Positions 26,638 to 33,867 of a stretch of 64,000 nt of DNA are shown here, piece by piece; the stretch's first letter is position 1; each line of letters starts with the position of its first letter. The stretch is from the NCBI GenBank assembly GCA_035934555.1, contig DASYXT010000126.1:1-64000 (forward strand), written 5' to 3'. Source of the stretch: DASYXT01 sp035934555 (GTDB taxonomy: Bacteria; Verrucomicrobiota; Verrucomicrobiia; Limisphaerales; UBA8199). Under the pieces are notes generated by a model. That model did no database searches, was not told the DNA's origin, and saw only the letters and a list, made by a program, of their open reading frames with translations. Made by a program: the position numbers and the translations under genes.

Positions 26638-26877
26638 ATGAAAGCCAAAATCATCATTACTCCGAAAAAGGCGGTGCTCGATCCTCAGGGCAAGACCGTC
26701 CAAAACGCCTTGGCCCATATGGGATACCAGGGCGTCGGCGCCGTGCATGTCGGCAAGTACCTCGAAATCGAACTCATGGGAACCGACCGCCAGGACGCCC
26801 GCCGGCAAATCGACGAGGCCTGCCACAAAATCCTCAGCAACCCTGTAATCGAGGATTATACGTTCGAATTGGAATAG
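26638..26877 (+). CDS. purS: Phosphoribosylformylglycinamidine synthase subunit PurS
   Basis: A 79-residue protein, start MKAKIIITPKKAVLDPQG; the frame is open further upstream but without the family's N-terminus. The motifs 'PQGKTVQNALAHMGY' and 'VHVGKYLEIELMG' are typical of PurS. PurS bridges PurQ and PurL in the complex that converts FGAR to FGAM in purine synthesis, with glutamine as nitrogen donor. It lies 5 bases before purQ in the usual purSQL order. The 165-base gap to gspE is shared with the divergent operon. Confidence 0.92.
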   Translation: MKAKIIITPKKAVLDPQGKTVQNALAHMGYQGVGAVHVGKYLEIELMGTDRQDARRQIDEACHKILSNPVIEDYTFELE

Positions 26878-26882
26878 CGCCA

Positions 26883-27581
26883 ATGAATTTTGCCGTCCTC
26901 CAATTCCCCGCCTCCAACTGCGACCAGGACGCCTTGCACGTATTGCGCGATGTGCTCGGCCACTCCGCGCGCTTTGTCTGGCACAAGGAGAATTCCCTCG
27001 GCGCCGCCGATGCGGTCGTCATCCCCGGCGGGTTCAGTTACGGCGACTACCTGCGCACCGGCGCGATTGCCCGCTTCAGCCCGGTGATGCAGGCAGTGCA
27101 GAGCTTTTCGGCCAATGGCGGCCTGGTGCTCGGCATTTGCAACGGGTTCCAGATTCTGTGTGAAGCGGGGTTGCTGCCGGGCGCGCTCATCCGCAACCGC
27201 TCGCTCCAATTCCGGTGCGAGCACATCTTTCTTAAGACCGAAAGCGCCGATTCGCCCTTCACCAACCAAATCCCGCCCGGCAAACTGCTGCGCGTGCCCA
27301 TCGCGCATGGCGAAGGCTGCTATTTCGCTGACGAATCGACGTTGGCCCGGCTGAATGCCAACCACCAGGTGCTCTGGCGTTACGTCAATGCGCAGGGCGA
27401 ACCGACCGAATCCGCCAACCCAAACGGGTCGCTGGAAAATATCGCCGGCATCTGCAACGAGACGCGCAACGTCGCCGGCCTGATGCCTCACCCCGAGCGC
27501 GCCAGCGAGGCGTGTCTCGGCTGTGACGACGGCCGCGTGGTGTTCGAGAGTCTGTGCGCGGCCTTAGCACCCGTTAATTGA
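26883..27581 (+). CDS. purQ: Phosphoribosylformylglycinamidine synthase subunit PurQ (glutaminase)
   Basis: A 232-residue class I glutamine amidotransferase. The nucleophile is in LVLGICNGFQILCEAG (Cys near residue 86), with the oxyanion-region 'VIPGGFSYGDYLRTG' before it and 'VAGLMPHPERA' supplying the catalytic His and Glu. It hydrolyses glutamine and channels ammonia to PurL. The start follows purS by 5 bases. The final Asn codon and the TGA stop lie within the left arm of an AATTGAAAATTGAG repeat, so the repeat now ends the protein. Length is normal, so little has been lost. Confidence 0.94.
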   Translation: MNFAVLQFPASNCDQDALHVLRDVLGHSARFVWHKENSLGAADAVVIPGGFSYGDYLRTGAIARFSPVMQAVQSFSANGGLVLGICNGFQILCEAGLLPGALIRNRSLQFRCEHIFLKTESADSPFTNQIPPGKLLRVPIAHGEGCYFADESTLARLNANHQVLWRYVNAQGEPTESANPNGSLENIAGICNETRNVAGLMPHPERASEACLGCDDGRVVFESLCAALAPVN

Positions 27582-27682
27582 AAATTGAGTATTGAAAATT
27601 TGCCATTGGTTATTGAAAAACCCCCAGTACAACCCGTGAACTGATGACCAATAACCATTTTTCAATTCTCAATTTTCAATTG
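27575..27682. repeat. Inverted-repeat element R2, copy a
   Basis: The left arm, from 27575, starts AATTGAAAATTGAGTATTG and continues through CCATTGGTTATTGAA. The right arm (27648-27682) is its degraded reverse complement (CCAATAACCATTTTTCAATT then CTCAATTTTCAATT). A better-preserved copy is at 32911-33099. The left arm supplies the purQ stop codon. Confidence 0.75.
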
Positions 27683-27929
27683 TCCCGCGCCGGCCGAATA
27701 CCGCGCGGGCAAGCGGAAAGAAAAAATCGCAATGTCGATAGCCAGCTGCAAAACGCGTTGAAGGCCCGGCCGCAGTGCAGGCCAGCTCTCCGACTCTCAT
27801 TAACACCCCCTTTTAAGGGGGTGTGGCGCGACTCTGGGGAACGGAGAACCCTTTCAAGGGTTTACCCGCACGGCCACGCTGTCAGCTAACTCTGATGCCA
27901 CGTCCACAGTGTTTAAGATCCGAGCCTAA
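27582..27929. other. 348-base purQ-purL spacer filled with repeats
   Basis: No gene. It holds most of R2 copy a (to 27682), then about 120 bases with no recognised feature, then a perfect 8-bp-stem hairpin ACACCCCCTTTTAAGGGGGTGT at 27803-27824, which lacks a following T-run and so is unlikely to be an intrinsic terminator. purL begins at 27930 with no clear ribosome-binding site within 12 bases. The spacer breaks the usual tight purQ-purL coupling. Confidence 0.7.
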
Positions 27930-30560
27930 ATGACCGCCCCGCCCATCACTCCCGACCTCGTCCGCAAGCACAACCTCACGCCCGAGGAATACGACAAGCT
28001 CAAAGCAATCCTCGGCCGCGACCCCACCTACACCGAGCTGGGCATCTTCTCCGTAATGTGGAGCGAGCATTGCTCCTATAAAAACAGCCGGCCGCTGCTG
28101 AAAACTTTCCCCACCAAATCCCCCAAAATCCTCGTCGGCGCCGGTGAAGAGAACGCCGGCATCCTGGACATCGGCGATGGCCTGGCCATCGCCTTCAAAA
28201 TCGAATCGCACAACCACCCCAGCGCCGTCGAACCCTTTCAGGGCGCCGCCACCGGCGTCGGCGGCATCATCCGCGATATTTTCACCATGGGCGCCCGGCC
28301 GGTCTGCTCGATTAACTCGTTGCGCTTCGGTCCCATCACCCCGCCATCCAGCCCTCAACCTTCAACCCTCAACTCTCAAGCTTCCCTGGCCAACAACCGC
28401 CGCCTTTTCGCCGGCGTGGTTGCCGGCATCGCCCATTACGGCAATTGCTTCGGCATCCCGACCATCGCGGGCGAGGTGTATTTCGACAAATCGTATGAAG
28501 GCAACCCGCTGGTCAATGCGTTCTGCCTGGGCGTGCTGCGCCACGACCAAATCGTGCGCGGCGCGGCCAAAGGCGTGGGCAACCCGGTGTTTTACGTCGG
28601 CCCGGCCACCGGCCGGGACGGCCTGGCCGGCGCCGCGTTCGCCTCGCAGGACCTGACGGATGAATCCGCCGAACAACAACGCGGCGCGGTCCAGGTCGGT
28701 GATCCGTTCATGGAAAAACTCGTGTGCGAGGCCTGCCTCGAGTTGCTCGCCACCGGTGCGGTCGCCGGCATCCAGGATATGGGCGCCGCGGGACTGACGT
28801 GCTCGACCTGCGAAACCGCCGCGCGTGCCGGCACCGGCATTGAAATTGACCTCACCCGCGTGCCACAACGCGCGCCCAACATGACCCCTTACGAGATCAT
28901 GCTCAGCGAATCCCAGGAACGCATGCTGATCATCGTCCAAAAAGGCCGCGAAACCGAAGTCCAACGCATCTTCGAGAAATGGGACTTGCCCTGGGCCGAA
29001 ATTGGCCGCGTCACCGACACCGGCCGGATGGTGGTGCGCAACGATGGCGAGCTGGTCGCCGATATCCCCGCCAGCAAACTCGCCGATGAAGCGCCGCTCT
29101 ATCAGCGCGACGCGCGCGAACCGGAATGTCTCAAAGCCGTACGCGCCTTTACTCTCGCCGGTATGGCCGATGTCCAGGACCCAACCACCGCGCTCAAGTC
29201 GCTCCTGGCCTGGCCCACCATCGCTTCCAAGAACTGGGTTTATCGCCAATACGACCACATGGTCCGCGACGGCACCGTCGTTTGCCCCGGCTCCGATGCC
29301 GCCGTCCTGCGCATCAAACCCGACTCCCTGCCCCAATACGATAGCGACCAGCAGGCATCCGCCAGATCCGTAACTCCATGTGAACCGAATGCCCCCCTCC
29401 CCCCTGCCCTCTCCTCCTCCGAGGGGGAGAGGGTGACCCTGAAGCCCGATGAGGTCTCCGTTGACCGGCCCAGTGAAAGTAGCGCAGGTTTACAACCTGC
29501 TGTATCGCCGGTTTCCAACCGACAGACGCCCGAAAAACTCCTCGCCCTCACCGTTGATTGCAACGCTGTTTACGTTTACCTCGATCCTTATGAAGGCGGC
29601 AAAATCGCCGTCGCCGAAGCCGCCCGTAACCTGGCATGCAGCGGCGCCATCCCGCTCGGCGTCACCGACAATCTTAATTTCGGCAACCCATTCAACCCGG
29701 AAATCTTCTGGCAATTGCGCGAAAGCGTGCGCGGTTTGGGCGAGGCCTGCCGCGCCTTCAACACGCCGGTCACCGGCGGCAATGTCAGCCTCTACAACCA
29801 AAGCCCCAACGGCCCGATCGACCCGACCCCTACCATCGCGATGGTCGGCCAAATCGAGCGCCTCGAACACGTCACCACGCAATGGTTCAAGGACCCCGGT
29901 GACGCGATTCTGCTGCTGGGCGCGCCGGTGGACCTGGCCGACCCGTTGCAGGGCCTGGGCGGCTCGGCTTACCTGCAAGTGCTGCACGGCCTCAAAACCG
30001 GCACTCCGCCGCGGTGCGACCTCGAACGCGAGAAAGACCTTCACCTGGCGCTGCGCTGCCTCATCCACGCTGGTAATATCAAAAGCGCCCACGATTGCAG
30101 CGAAGGCGGCCTGGCTGTCGCGCTCGCCGAATGCTGCATTAGCCGTCTGATTGCCCGCGATACTCCGCACCTCATCGGCGCACAAATCGATCTGACGCAG
30201 CTACTCCCTCCTCAGGCCACCGCCGCTCAGCCTTCTGCCGTTCCGCCCTCAGCAGCACAGGTCCCGGACGCCACGCCTGCGCCGGTCCCCGCGGCACCGC
30301 CTGTTGTGCCTGCGCCACCTCCTCGCCTCGACGCGCTGTTCTTTGGCGAAAGCCAGGCGCGCATTATCGTCAGCACGCATCCGCTCGATGCGACCAAAGT
30401 CGTCGAACGCGCCCGGTTGCTGGGCATTCAGGCCGCGCGCATCGGCACGGTCGGCGGCGACTCGCTGACGATTCAGGCCGGCGCTGGGGCTCTGTCATGC
30501 CCGCTCGCCGAGTTGCACGACCTGTGGTGGAACGCCATCGCCCGCGCGATGAAAGAATAA
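27930..30560 (+). CDS. purL: Phosphoribosylformylglycinamidine synthase subunit PurL, with three insertions
   Basis: An 876-residue protein, against about 740 for the small PurL family. It catalyses ATP-dependent amidation of FGAR. Conserved blocks are intact: 'LGIFSVMWSEHCSYKNSRPL', 'KIESHNHPSAVEPFQGAATG', 'IQDMGAAGLTCSTCETAARA', 'PYEIMLSESQERML', 'LTVDCNAVYVYLDPYEGGKI', 'ITDNLNFGNP'-like and 'SAHDCSEGGLAVALAECC'. Three low-complexity insertions sit between blocks: about residues 139-155 (PSSPQPSTLNSQ), about 469-537 (encoded by two hairpin repeats) and about 757-800 (Pro/Ala-rich, 'APVPAAPPVVPAPPP'). All are in frame. With PurS and PurQ intact and the active-site blocks present, it is probably functional, the insertions being surface loops. 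Confidence 0.93.
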   Translation: MTAPPITPDLVRKHNLTPEEYDKLKAILGRDPTYTELGIFSVMWSEHCSYKNSRPLLKTFPTKSPKILVGAGEENAGILDIGDGLAIAFKIESHNHPSAVEPFQGAATGVGGIIRDIFTMGARPVCSINSLRFGPITPPSSPQPSTLNSQASLANNRRLFAGVVAGIAHYGNCFGIPTIAGEVYFDKSYEGNPLVNAFCLGVLRHDQIVRGAAKGVGNPVFYVGPATGRDGLAGAAFASQDLTDESAEQQRGAVQVGDPFMEKLVCEACLELLATGAVAGIQDMGAAGLTCSTCETAARAGTGIEIDLTRVPQRAPNMTPYEIMLSESQERMLIIVQKGRETEVQRIFEKWDLPWAEIGRVTDTGRMVVRNDGELVADIPASKLADEAPLYQRDAREPECLKAVRAFTLAGMADVQDPTTALKSLLAWPTIASKNWVYRQYDHMVRDGTVVCPGSDAAVLRIKPDSLPQYDSDQQASARSVTPCEPNAPLPPALSSSEGERVTLKPDEVSVDRPSESSAGLQPAVSPVSNRQTPEKLLALTVDCNAVYVYLDPYEGGKIAVAEAARNLACSGAIPLGVTDNLNFGNPFNPEIFWQLRESVRGLGEACRAFNTPVTGGNVSLYNQSPNGPIDPTPTIAMVGQIERLEHVTTQWFKDPGDAILLLGAPVDLADPLQGLGGSAYLQVLHGLKTGTPPRCDLEREKDLHLALRCLIHAGNIKSAHDCSEGGLAVALAECCISRLIARDTPHLIGAQIDLTQLLPPQATAAQPSAVPPSAAQVPDATPAPVPAAPPVVPAPPPRLDALFFGESQARIIVSTHPLDATKVVERARLLGIQAARIGTVGGDSLTIQAGAGALSCPLAELHDLWWNAIARAMKE
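29408..29433. repeat. Hairpin repeat inside purL (CCCTCTCC/GGAGAGGG type)
   Basis: CCCTCTCC pairs with GGGGAGAGGG across a short loop. This resembles intergenic hairpin repeats of GC-rich genomes but lies in frame within purL and encodes part of its second insertion (ALSSSEGERV). Confidence 0.65.
29484..29521. repeat. Double hairpin repeat inside purL (GCAGGTT-type)
   Basis: Two adjacent perfect inverted repeats: GCAGGTTTACAACCTGC (29484-29500) and CGGTTTCCAACCG (29509-29521), joined by TGTATCGC. The pattern of alternating GGTTT-NN-AACC hairpins suggests a dispersed repeat. Here it is translated as 'AGLQPAVSPVSNRQ' within PurL. Confidence 0.65.
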
Positions 30561-30561
30561 A

Positions 30562-30585
30562 AAAGGCGCCCTTGCGGGCGCCTTT
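30562..30585. terminator. Bidirectional intrinsic terminator between purL and the prepilin-like gene
   Basis: Seven-bp GC stem GGCGCCC / GGGCGCC with a TTGC loop, extended by A/T pairs. On the minus strand the stem is followed by an uninterrupted run of seven T, a strong terminator for the prepilin-like gene. On the plus strand, after purL, only three T follow. It lies 2 bases after the purL stop and 31 bases after the minus-strand gene's stop, between the convergent genes. Confidence 0.85.
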
Positions 30586-30616
30586 GAAACAGAGGATCAG
30601 ACTCGGAGTCAGACCA

Positions 30617-31441
30617 TTACGGGAAGCACAAACGATTCGGCACGGGACCACCGGAGGTGGTTTGATACGTGCTGGTATCGCCGCTGTTGCGGAACTGGTC
30701 GCGAAGCTTTGAGCTGCTCAATTGCTGCACCGAACCGTCGCAGATCAGCACGTTACCATTGTTCTGGTGCATGGTCGTAGTCCAGGCCGGCGCGGCCGTT
30801 GACGCTGTGGAGGTGAAGTTCGTCCCCATGCCATTGCAGGTTTGAGGGCCATTGCCGTAGCCATTATTTGGGATTGGGTTCGGCAGCACCAAGTGCTGGG
30901 CGTCGCCATAAATGTTACGGTCACCATACAGGGCCATCTGCGGGAAATTGTCATTCGCATCCACGCCGATGAAATAGGAAACCTTCCACAGGTTGAAGTA
31001 CTGGTTGTCAGACGCCTGGCTGGTGGGGGTAATCAACGCAGTATTGCCGGGGCCAAACGCCCAGTTCGTGTGTGGGCTGCGCGCCGCGTCCGAGGGGCAG
31101 TTGACGATCTTGGGCGTGCTCAGCTCGTTCGACATCACCCCGAATACCTGGTACATCCACCCGACGGTCACGGGGACGCCGCCCATCCAGGCGGTGGCAT
31201 TGGGCGGGCCGCCTTCGGTAGCCGGCACGGCCAACGAATAACGGTCGCTGTTATCCAGCGCCCAGGTCTTGGTGGCGATACCGCATTCTTTCAGGTTGTT
31301 GGTGCAACTAATGCGTTGGGCGCGCGCTTTGGCGCGGGCCAGCGCTGGGAGCAACATAGCCGCCAGGATGGCGATAATCGCGATCACGACGAGCAACTCG
31401 ATCAGCGTGAACGCTCGGAGTTTTCTGCGTAGGTTTTTCAT
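30617..31441 (-). CDS. Type II secretion prepilin-like protein (N-terminal methylation motif)
   Basis: A 274-residue protein starting MKNLRRKLRAFTLIEL. The basic leader, cleavage site at A/FTLIE and the long hydrophobic helix ('LLVVIAIIAILAAMLLPALA') are a class III prepilin signal, processed by prepilin peptidase. The globular part begins 'RISCTNNLKECGIATKTWAL' and ends with 'NVLICDGSVQQLSSSKLRDQ', a C-terminal pattern typical of the verrucomicrobial/planctomycete prepilin-like family. It is probably a pseudopilin or pilin served by a GspE-type ATPase such as the one 4 kb away. A frame from 31528 adds a non-native leader. A near-consensus sigma-54 promoter lies about 95 bases upstream. Confidence 0.87.
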   Translation of the reverse strand: MKNLRRKLRAFTLIELLVVIAIIAILAAMLLPALARAKARAQRISCTNNLKECGIATKTWALDNSDRYSLAVPATEGGPPNATAWMGGVPVTVGWMYQVFGVMSNELSTPKIVNCPSDAARSPHTNWAFGPGNTALITPTSQASDNQYFNLWKVSYFIGVDANDNFPQMALYGDRNIYGDAQHLVLPNPIPNNGYGNGPQTCNGMGTNFTSTASTAAPAWTTTMHQNNGNVLICDGSVQQLSSSKLRDQFRNSGDTSTYQTTSGGPVPNRLCFP

Positions 31442-31534
31442 ACTTTCTGCTGGTTTTGGTTTCTTTTCGTTTGGCCGACAGCTTGCGAACTGCTTAACCC
31501 GGTCCACGCTGTCACACCGATTTAACATTCTCTT

Positions 31535-31550
31535 AGCAATGATAGTGCCA
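31535..31550 (-). promoter_or_regulatory. Sigma-54 (RpoN) -24/-12 promoter for the prepilin-like gene
   Basis: Read on the minus strand: TGGCACTATCATTGCT, matching TGGCAC-N5-TTGCT with exact GG-to-GC spacing. Transcription would start near 31523, leaving a leader of about 80 bases before ATG 31441. A visual scan for this motif on both strands found no equally good match elsewhere in the window. Confidence 0.85.
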
Positions 31551-31616
31551 GAGCAGGATTGAGCTCATTTTCCTCAGAAAACCCGGTTGATCAAGGAAAT
31601 TCTTCATCTAATTTGC

Positions 31617-31651
31617 GCGTGATTTTCACGCATCACGCGTGATTTTCACGC
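31617..31651. promoter_or_regulatory. Two tandem palindromic sites, likely enhancer-binding-protein sites
   Basis: GCGTGATTTTCACGC occurs twice exactly (31617-31631 and 31637-31651), centres 20 bases apart, about two helical turns. Each is a perfect 6-bp inverted repeat around TTT. They lie about 67-101 bases upstream of the -24 element, the usual location for NtrC-family activator sites. They also lie about 130 bases before the divergent gene at 31781, which they might affect. Confidence 0.7.
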
Positions 31652-31780
31652 ATCCGCCTTTCAGCGCCGTCTCCAACTGCCCAGCCGTGACGGGTCGGTA
31701 GAAACGCGCCGATCCGCTGCGAAGTTAACCTGAACGCAGCATTGACGGCCCCTGTCCAATTGACATAATTTCAGGCGACG

Positions 31781-32761
31781 ATGAGTTTTAGGTTTTGCAT
31801 GGCGTGTGCAGTGTTGACGAGCCTCTGCGCAATGGGCTCGGGTCGTGCCCAATCCACTGCTCAAACCAACAGTGCCCCACCTTCGGCTGCCGCCAGTCCC
31901 GCGGCGCATGGCGAAGCCCGGTTGCAGCAACTCGAGCAGGCGCTGGGGCTAAGCCTAAAGGGGGTCTCGCCCCAGCACCTGCTGGACGAGGCCGAGCCGA
32001 ATCACAATCCTTTACCGGCCGCGATATTCCGGCGCGCGGCGCGGCCGCAACCGAAAAAGACCGATTGGCTGCTCACCGACCCGCTGGAAGTGTCCAGCTC
32101 GCCGGCGGAAGATTGGCTGACTAAACCGAACATCGGCGGCGACGACACTCAAAAGAAAAAAGGCGAACTGGAATCCTTTTACGAACAACTCGAGCACCAG
32201 CGCGAGCGGTTGAACGGCAATTTCGGCGACGCCAACCTTAAAGACCAGTGGCTGCCGGGCGACCCAAACCCCAAAAAGAACCCCGAGGACAAACTGCCCG
32301 ACCAGTTCCAGGGCCCGGTCCAGAAACTCAAGCAAATGCTCGGGCTGAATTCGGACACCGGCTACGGCACGCCAGCCGCTGACCACATATTTGGGGTGAC
32401 ATTTAATCCCAAGCCGCCCGAGTCCTCCCCGAACGACGACCAGGCCAAGGCCCATAAGGAATATATGGATGCTTACCGGAAGTTCCTGGAGAACCCGGTG
32501 GCTCCCGCACAGCCACTCACTGCCGGCCCGCGCATGGTGCCGCAGCCGGCTTACCCGGGCCTGGACCCGTTCAAAACCGGCTCGCGCCCGGCGCCCAGCC
32601 CGGTCATGGCAACAGTGATTCCCACGCCCGGCTTTTTGCCGGACCACAACTCGACGCTGCTCAACCAGTGGAACCCACTCTATATACCGCCCAAGCCGGA
32701 AGAGCCTAAGGTGATGCCTTTGTTTTCGCCGTCGGTGGACGCGCCGAAGCGGAGGTTCTAG
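31781..32761 (+). CDS. Exported Pro-rich hypothetical protein
   Basis: A 326-residue protein with a signal peptide ('FCMACAVLTSLCAMGSGRAQ') and then a hydrophilic, Pro/Asn/Asp-rich, low-order body. Notable segments are 'EARLQQLEQALGLSLKGVSP' near the N-terminus, 'LESFYEQLEHQRERLNGNFG' mid-protein and repeated NP/KPP patterns toward the end ('YIPPKPEEPKVMP'). No enzymatic motif or known domain was recognised. It diverges from the prepilin-like gene and could share control from the common upstream region. Confidence 0.65.
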   Translation: MSFRFCMACAVLTSLCAMGSGRAQSTAQTNSAPPSAAASPAAHGEARLQQLEQALGLSLKGVSPQHLLDEAEPNHNPLPAAIFRRAARPQPKKTDWLLTDPLEVSSSPAEDWLTKPNIGGDDTQKKKGELESFYEQLEHQRERLNGNFGDANLKDQWLPGDPNPKKNPEDKLPDQFQGPVQKLKQMLGLNSDTGYGTPAADHIFGVTFNPKPPESSPNDDQAKAHKEYMDAYRKFLENPVAPAQPLTAGPRMVPQPAYPGLDPFKTGSRPAPSPVMATVIPTPGFLPDHNSTLLNQWNPLYIPPKPEEPKVMPLFSPSVDAPKRRF

Positions 32762-33148
32762 GCCGTGGGTTCTTTTTAATTACAACTGAGCAATTTTTTT
32801 CAATGAACAGTTCTGTTTATTGAAAATTGAGCATTGAAGATTGGTGATGTGTCATTGCCCCCCAAAGCCGAATGCTTCGTCGTAGGGTGTCGGCCCATTT
32901 AGGTTAGATTCATTGAAAATTGAGTATTGAAAATTTATCATTTGTTATTGAAGAATTCCCAGGATGACGCCGGATGAACTTTCGGTATTCCGAATAATTC
33001 CGAATATCTCAATTTTCAATTATTTACGATCAACATTTGGCGTCCTCCCGGGGTTCCTTCAATAACAAATGATAAATGTTCAATACTCAATTTTCAATTC
33101 ATCTAACGCCAAATGCCAATCCACAGCCGTCATCCCGCACGTGCGTCA
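32762..33148. other. 387-base spacer with inverted repeats at the edge of the phage cassette
   Basis: No gene. It contains a partial R2 arm (about 32820-32845, TGAAAATTGAGCATTGAAGA) and the complete R2 copy b (32911-33099). It ends 43 bases before the last gene of the phage head cassette. No integrase attachment site or tRNA is seen. Confidence 0.7.
32911..33099. repeat. Inverted-repeat element R2, copy b (42-base arms)
   Basis: Arms 32912-32953 and 33057-33098 are reverse complements over 42 bases with one mismatch; the left arm starts ATTGAAAATTGAGTATTGAA and includes TTATCATTTGTTATTG. Weaker complementarity continues outward (GGTTAGAT vs ATCTAACG). The central 103 bases are unrelated AT-richer sequence with no ORF. 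No transposase gene is present, so it is either a MITE-like element or a large hairpin. Confidence 0.8.
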
Positions 33149-33748
33149 TTAACTCCAGCGCCGGTATTTAGTCAAAATCGCCCGAGTCCCCGGCAACAGG
33201 TCCGGGTCGGCGAACTGCTCGTACGCGGCATCCTTGGGCCAGTACCGGACGAGGCCCAACTTGTCGCGGATTTGAAACCAGTAGGTGATCTGCTCGACGA
33301 CTGCCTGCTGCAGATCGGGCGGAAGTTGATACTGGAGGGTTGCCAGAGGATAGCCGGGATCATCCGGAAGGTAATAGCCGCCGGTGTAAGTGAGCCGGCA
33401 GGTCGAAAACTGATGGTTGAGGCTGGATGGAAGCTGGCCAAGGGAGATGACGCAGCCAGCGCGAATGAGGTAAGCCGGGGAAGGATCGACTAACTGCCAG
33501 CCCTCTTGTTCAGAGGTTTTGAGTTCGAATTTCGAAACGGATTCGATGGGATAACACGGAGGCGAGACTTCGGTTTGGCGGGCCGGGAACTCGAAGGTCG
33601 CGTTCTCGGTGCGACCGAACACCCGGTTGCACTCGCGGTCGAACCTGGCGCCGAGCGCCTCGATGGCCTGCGTCAACAGCGTGTCGTAACTCGGTTCCGT
33701 TGCCGCAATGCCCAGACGGGCCTTAACGGTCGAAAGTTGTGTGAGCAT
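33149..33748 (-). CDS. Phage head-tail connector protein (gp6 / phiE125 gp8-like)
   Basis: A 199-residue protein, start MLTQLSTVKARLGI. The N-terminus 'LSTVKARLGIAATEPSYDTL' with 'LLTQAIEALGARFDRECNRV' is the standard opening of connector/adaptor proteins that bind below the portal ring. The middle has 'LTYTGGYYLPDD' followed by 'LPPDLQQAVVEQITYWFQIR', also usual for the family. It is the last gene of the cassette; in a complete phage, neck and tail genes would follow, but here the sequence passes into an inverted-repeat region. It lies 119 bases downstream of the capsid gene, with a hairpin repeat between. Confidence 0.8.
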   Translation of the reverse strand: MLTQLSTVKARLGIAATEPSYDTLLTQAIEALGARFDRECNRVFGRTENATFEFPARQTEVSPPCYPIESVSKFELKTSEQEGWQLVDPSPAYLIRAGCVISLGQLPSSLNHQFSTCRLTYTGGYYLPDDPGYPLATLQYQLPPDLQQAVVEQITYWFQIRDKLGLVRYWPKDAAYEQFADPDLLPGTRAILTKYRRWS

Positions 33749-33815
33749 AGAATTTTTTTCCCGGAATTGGTTTGGATGTGGCTCGGATTTGGATGGCAAA
33801 TGGGTTAAGCCCGCG

Positions 33816-33857
33816 TCCTGCCCTCGGCCCGGCAGGGCAGCCGAGCGAGGGACAGGA
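33816..33857. repeat. REP-like hairpin between capsid and connector genes
   Basis: TCCTGCCCTCG (33816-33826) pairs with CGAGGGACAGGA (33846-33857) with one bulged base; an inner GCCC/GGGC stem extends it. It sits downstream of the capsid stop on the minus strand and could stabilise mRNA or reduce read-through into the connector gene. Confidence 0.6.
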
Positions 33858-33867
33858 AGCGTGGGGA

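Larger units (their letters stand above)
31442..31780. other. 339-base divergent regulatory region
   Basis: Between the prepilin-like gene (minus) and the exported protein at 31781 (plus). It contains the sigma-54 promoter and twin palindromes described separately. Nothing else convincing is seen; no sigma-70 promoter for the plus-strand gene could be chosen with confidence. Confidence 0.7.

Noticed and set aside
27803..27824. ACACCCCC/GGGGGTGT hairpin considered as a terminator after purQ
   Set aside because: No T-run follows the stem, and it is more than 200 bases from the purQ stop; better seen as a repeat hairpin.
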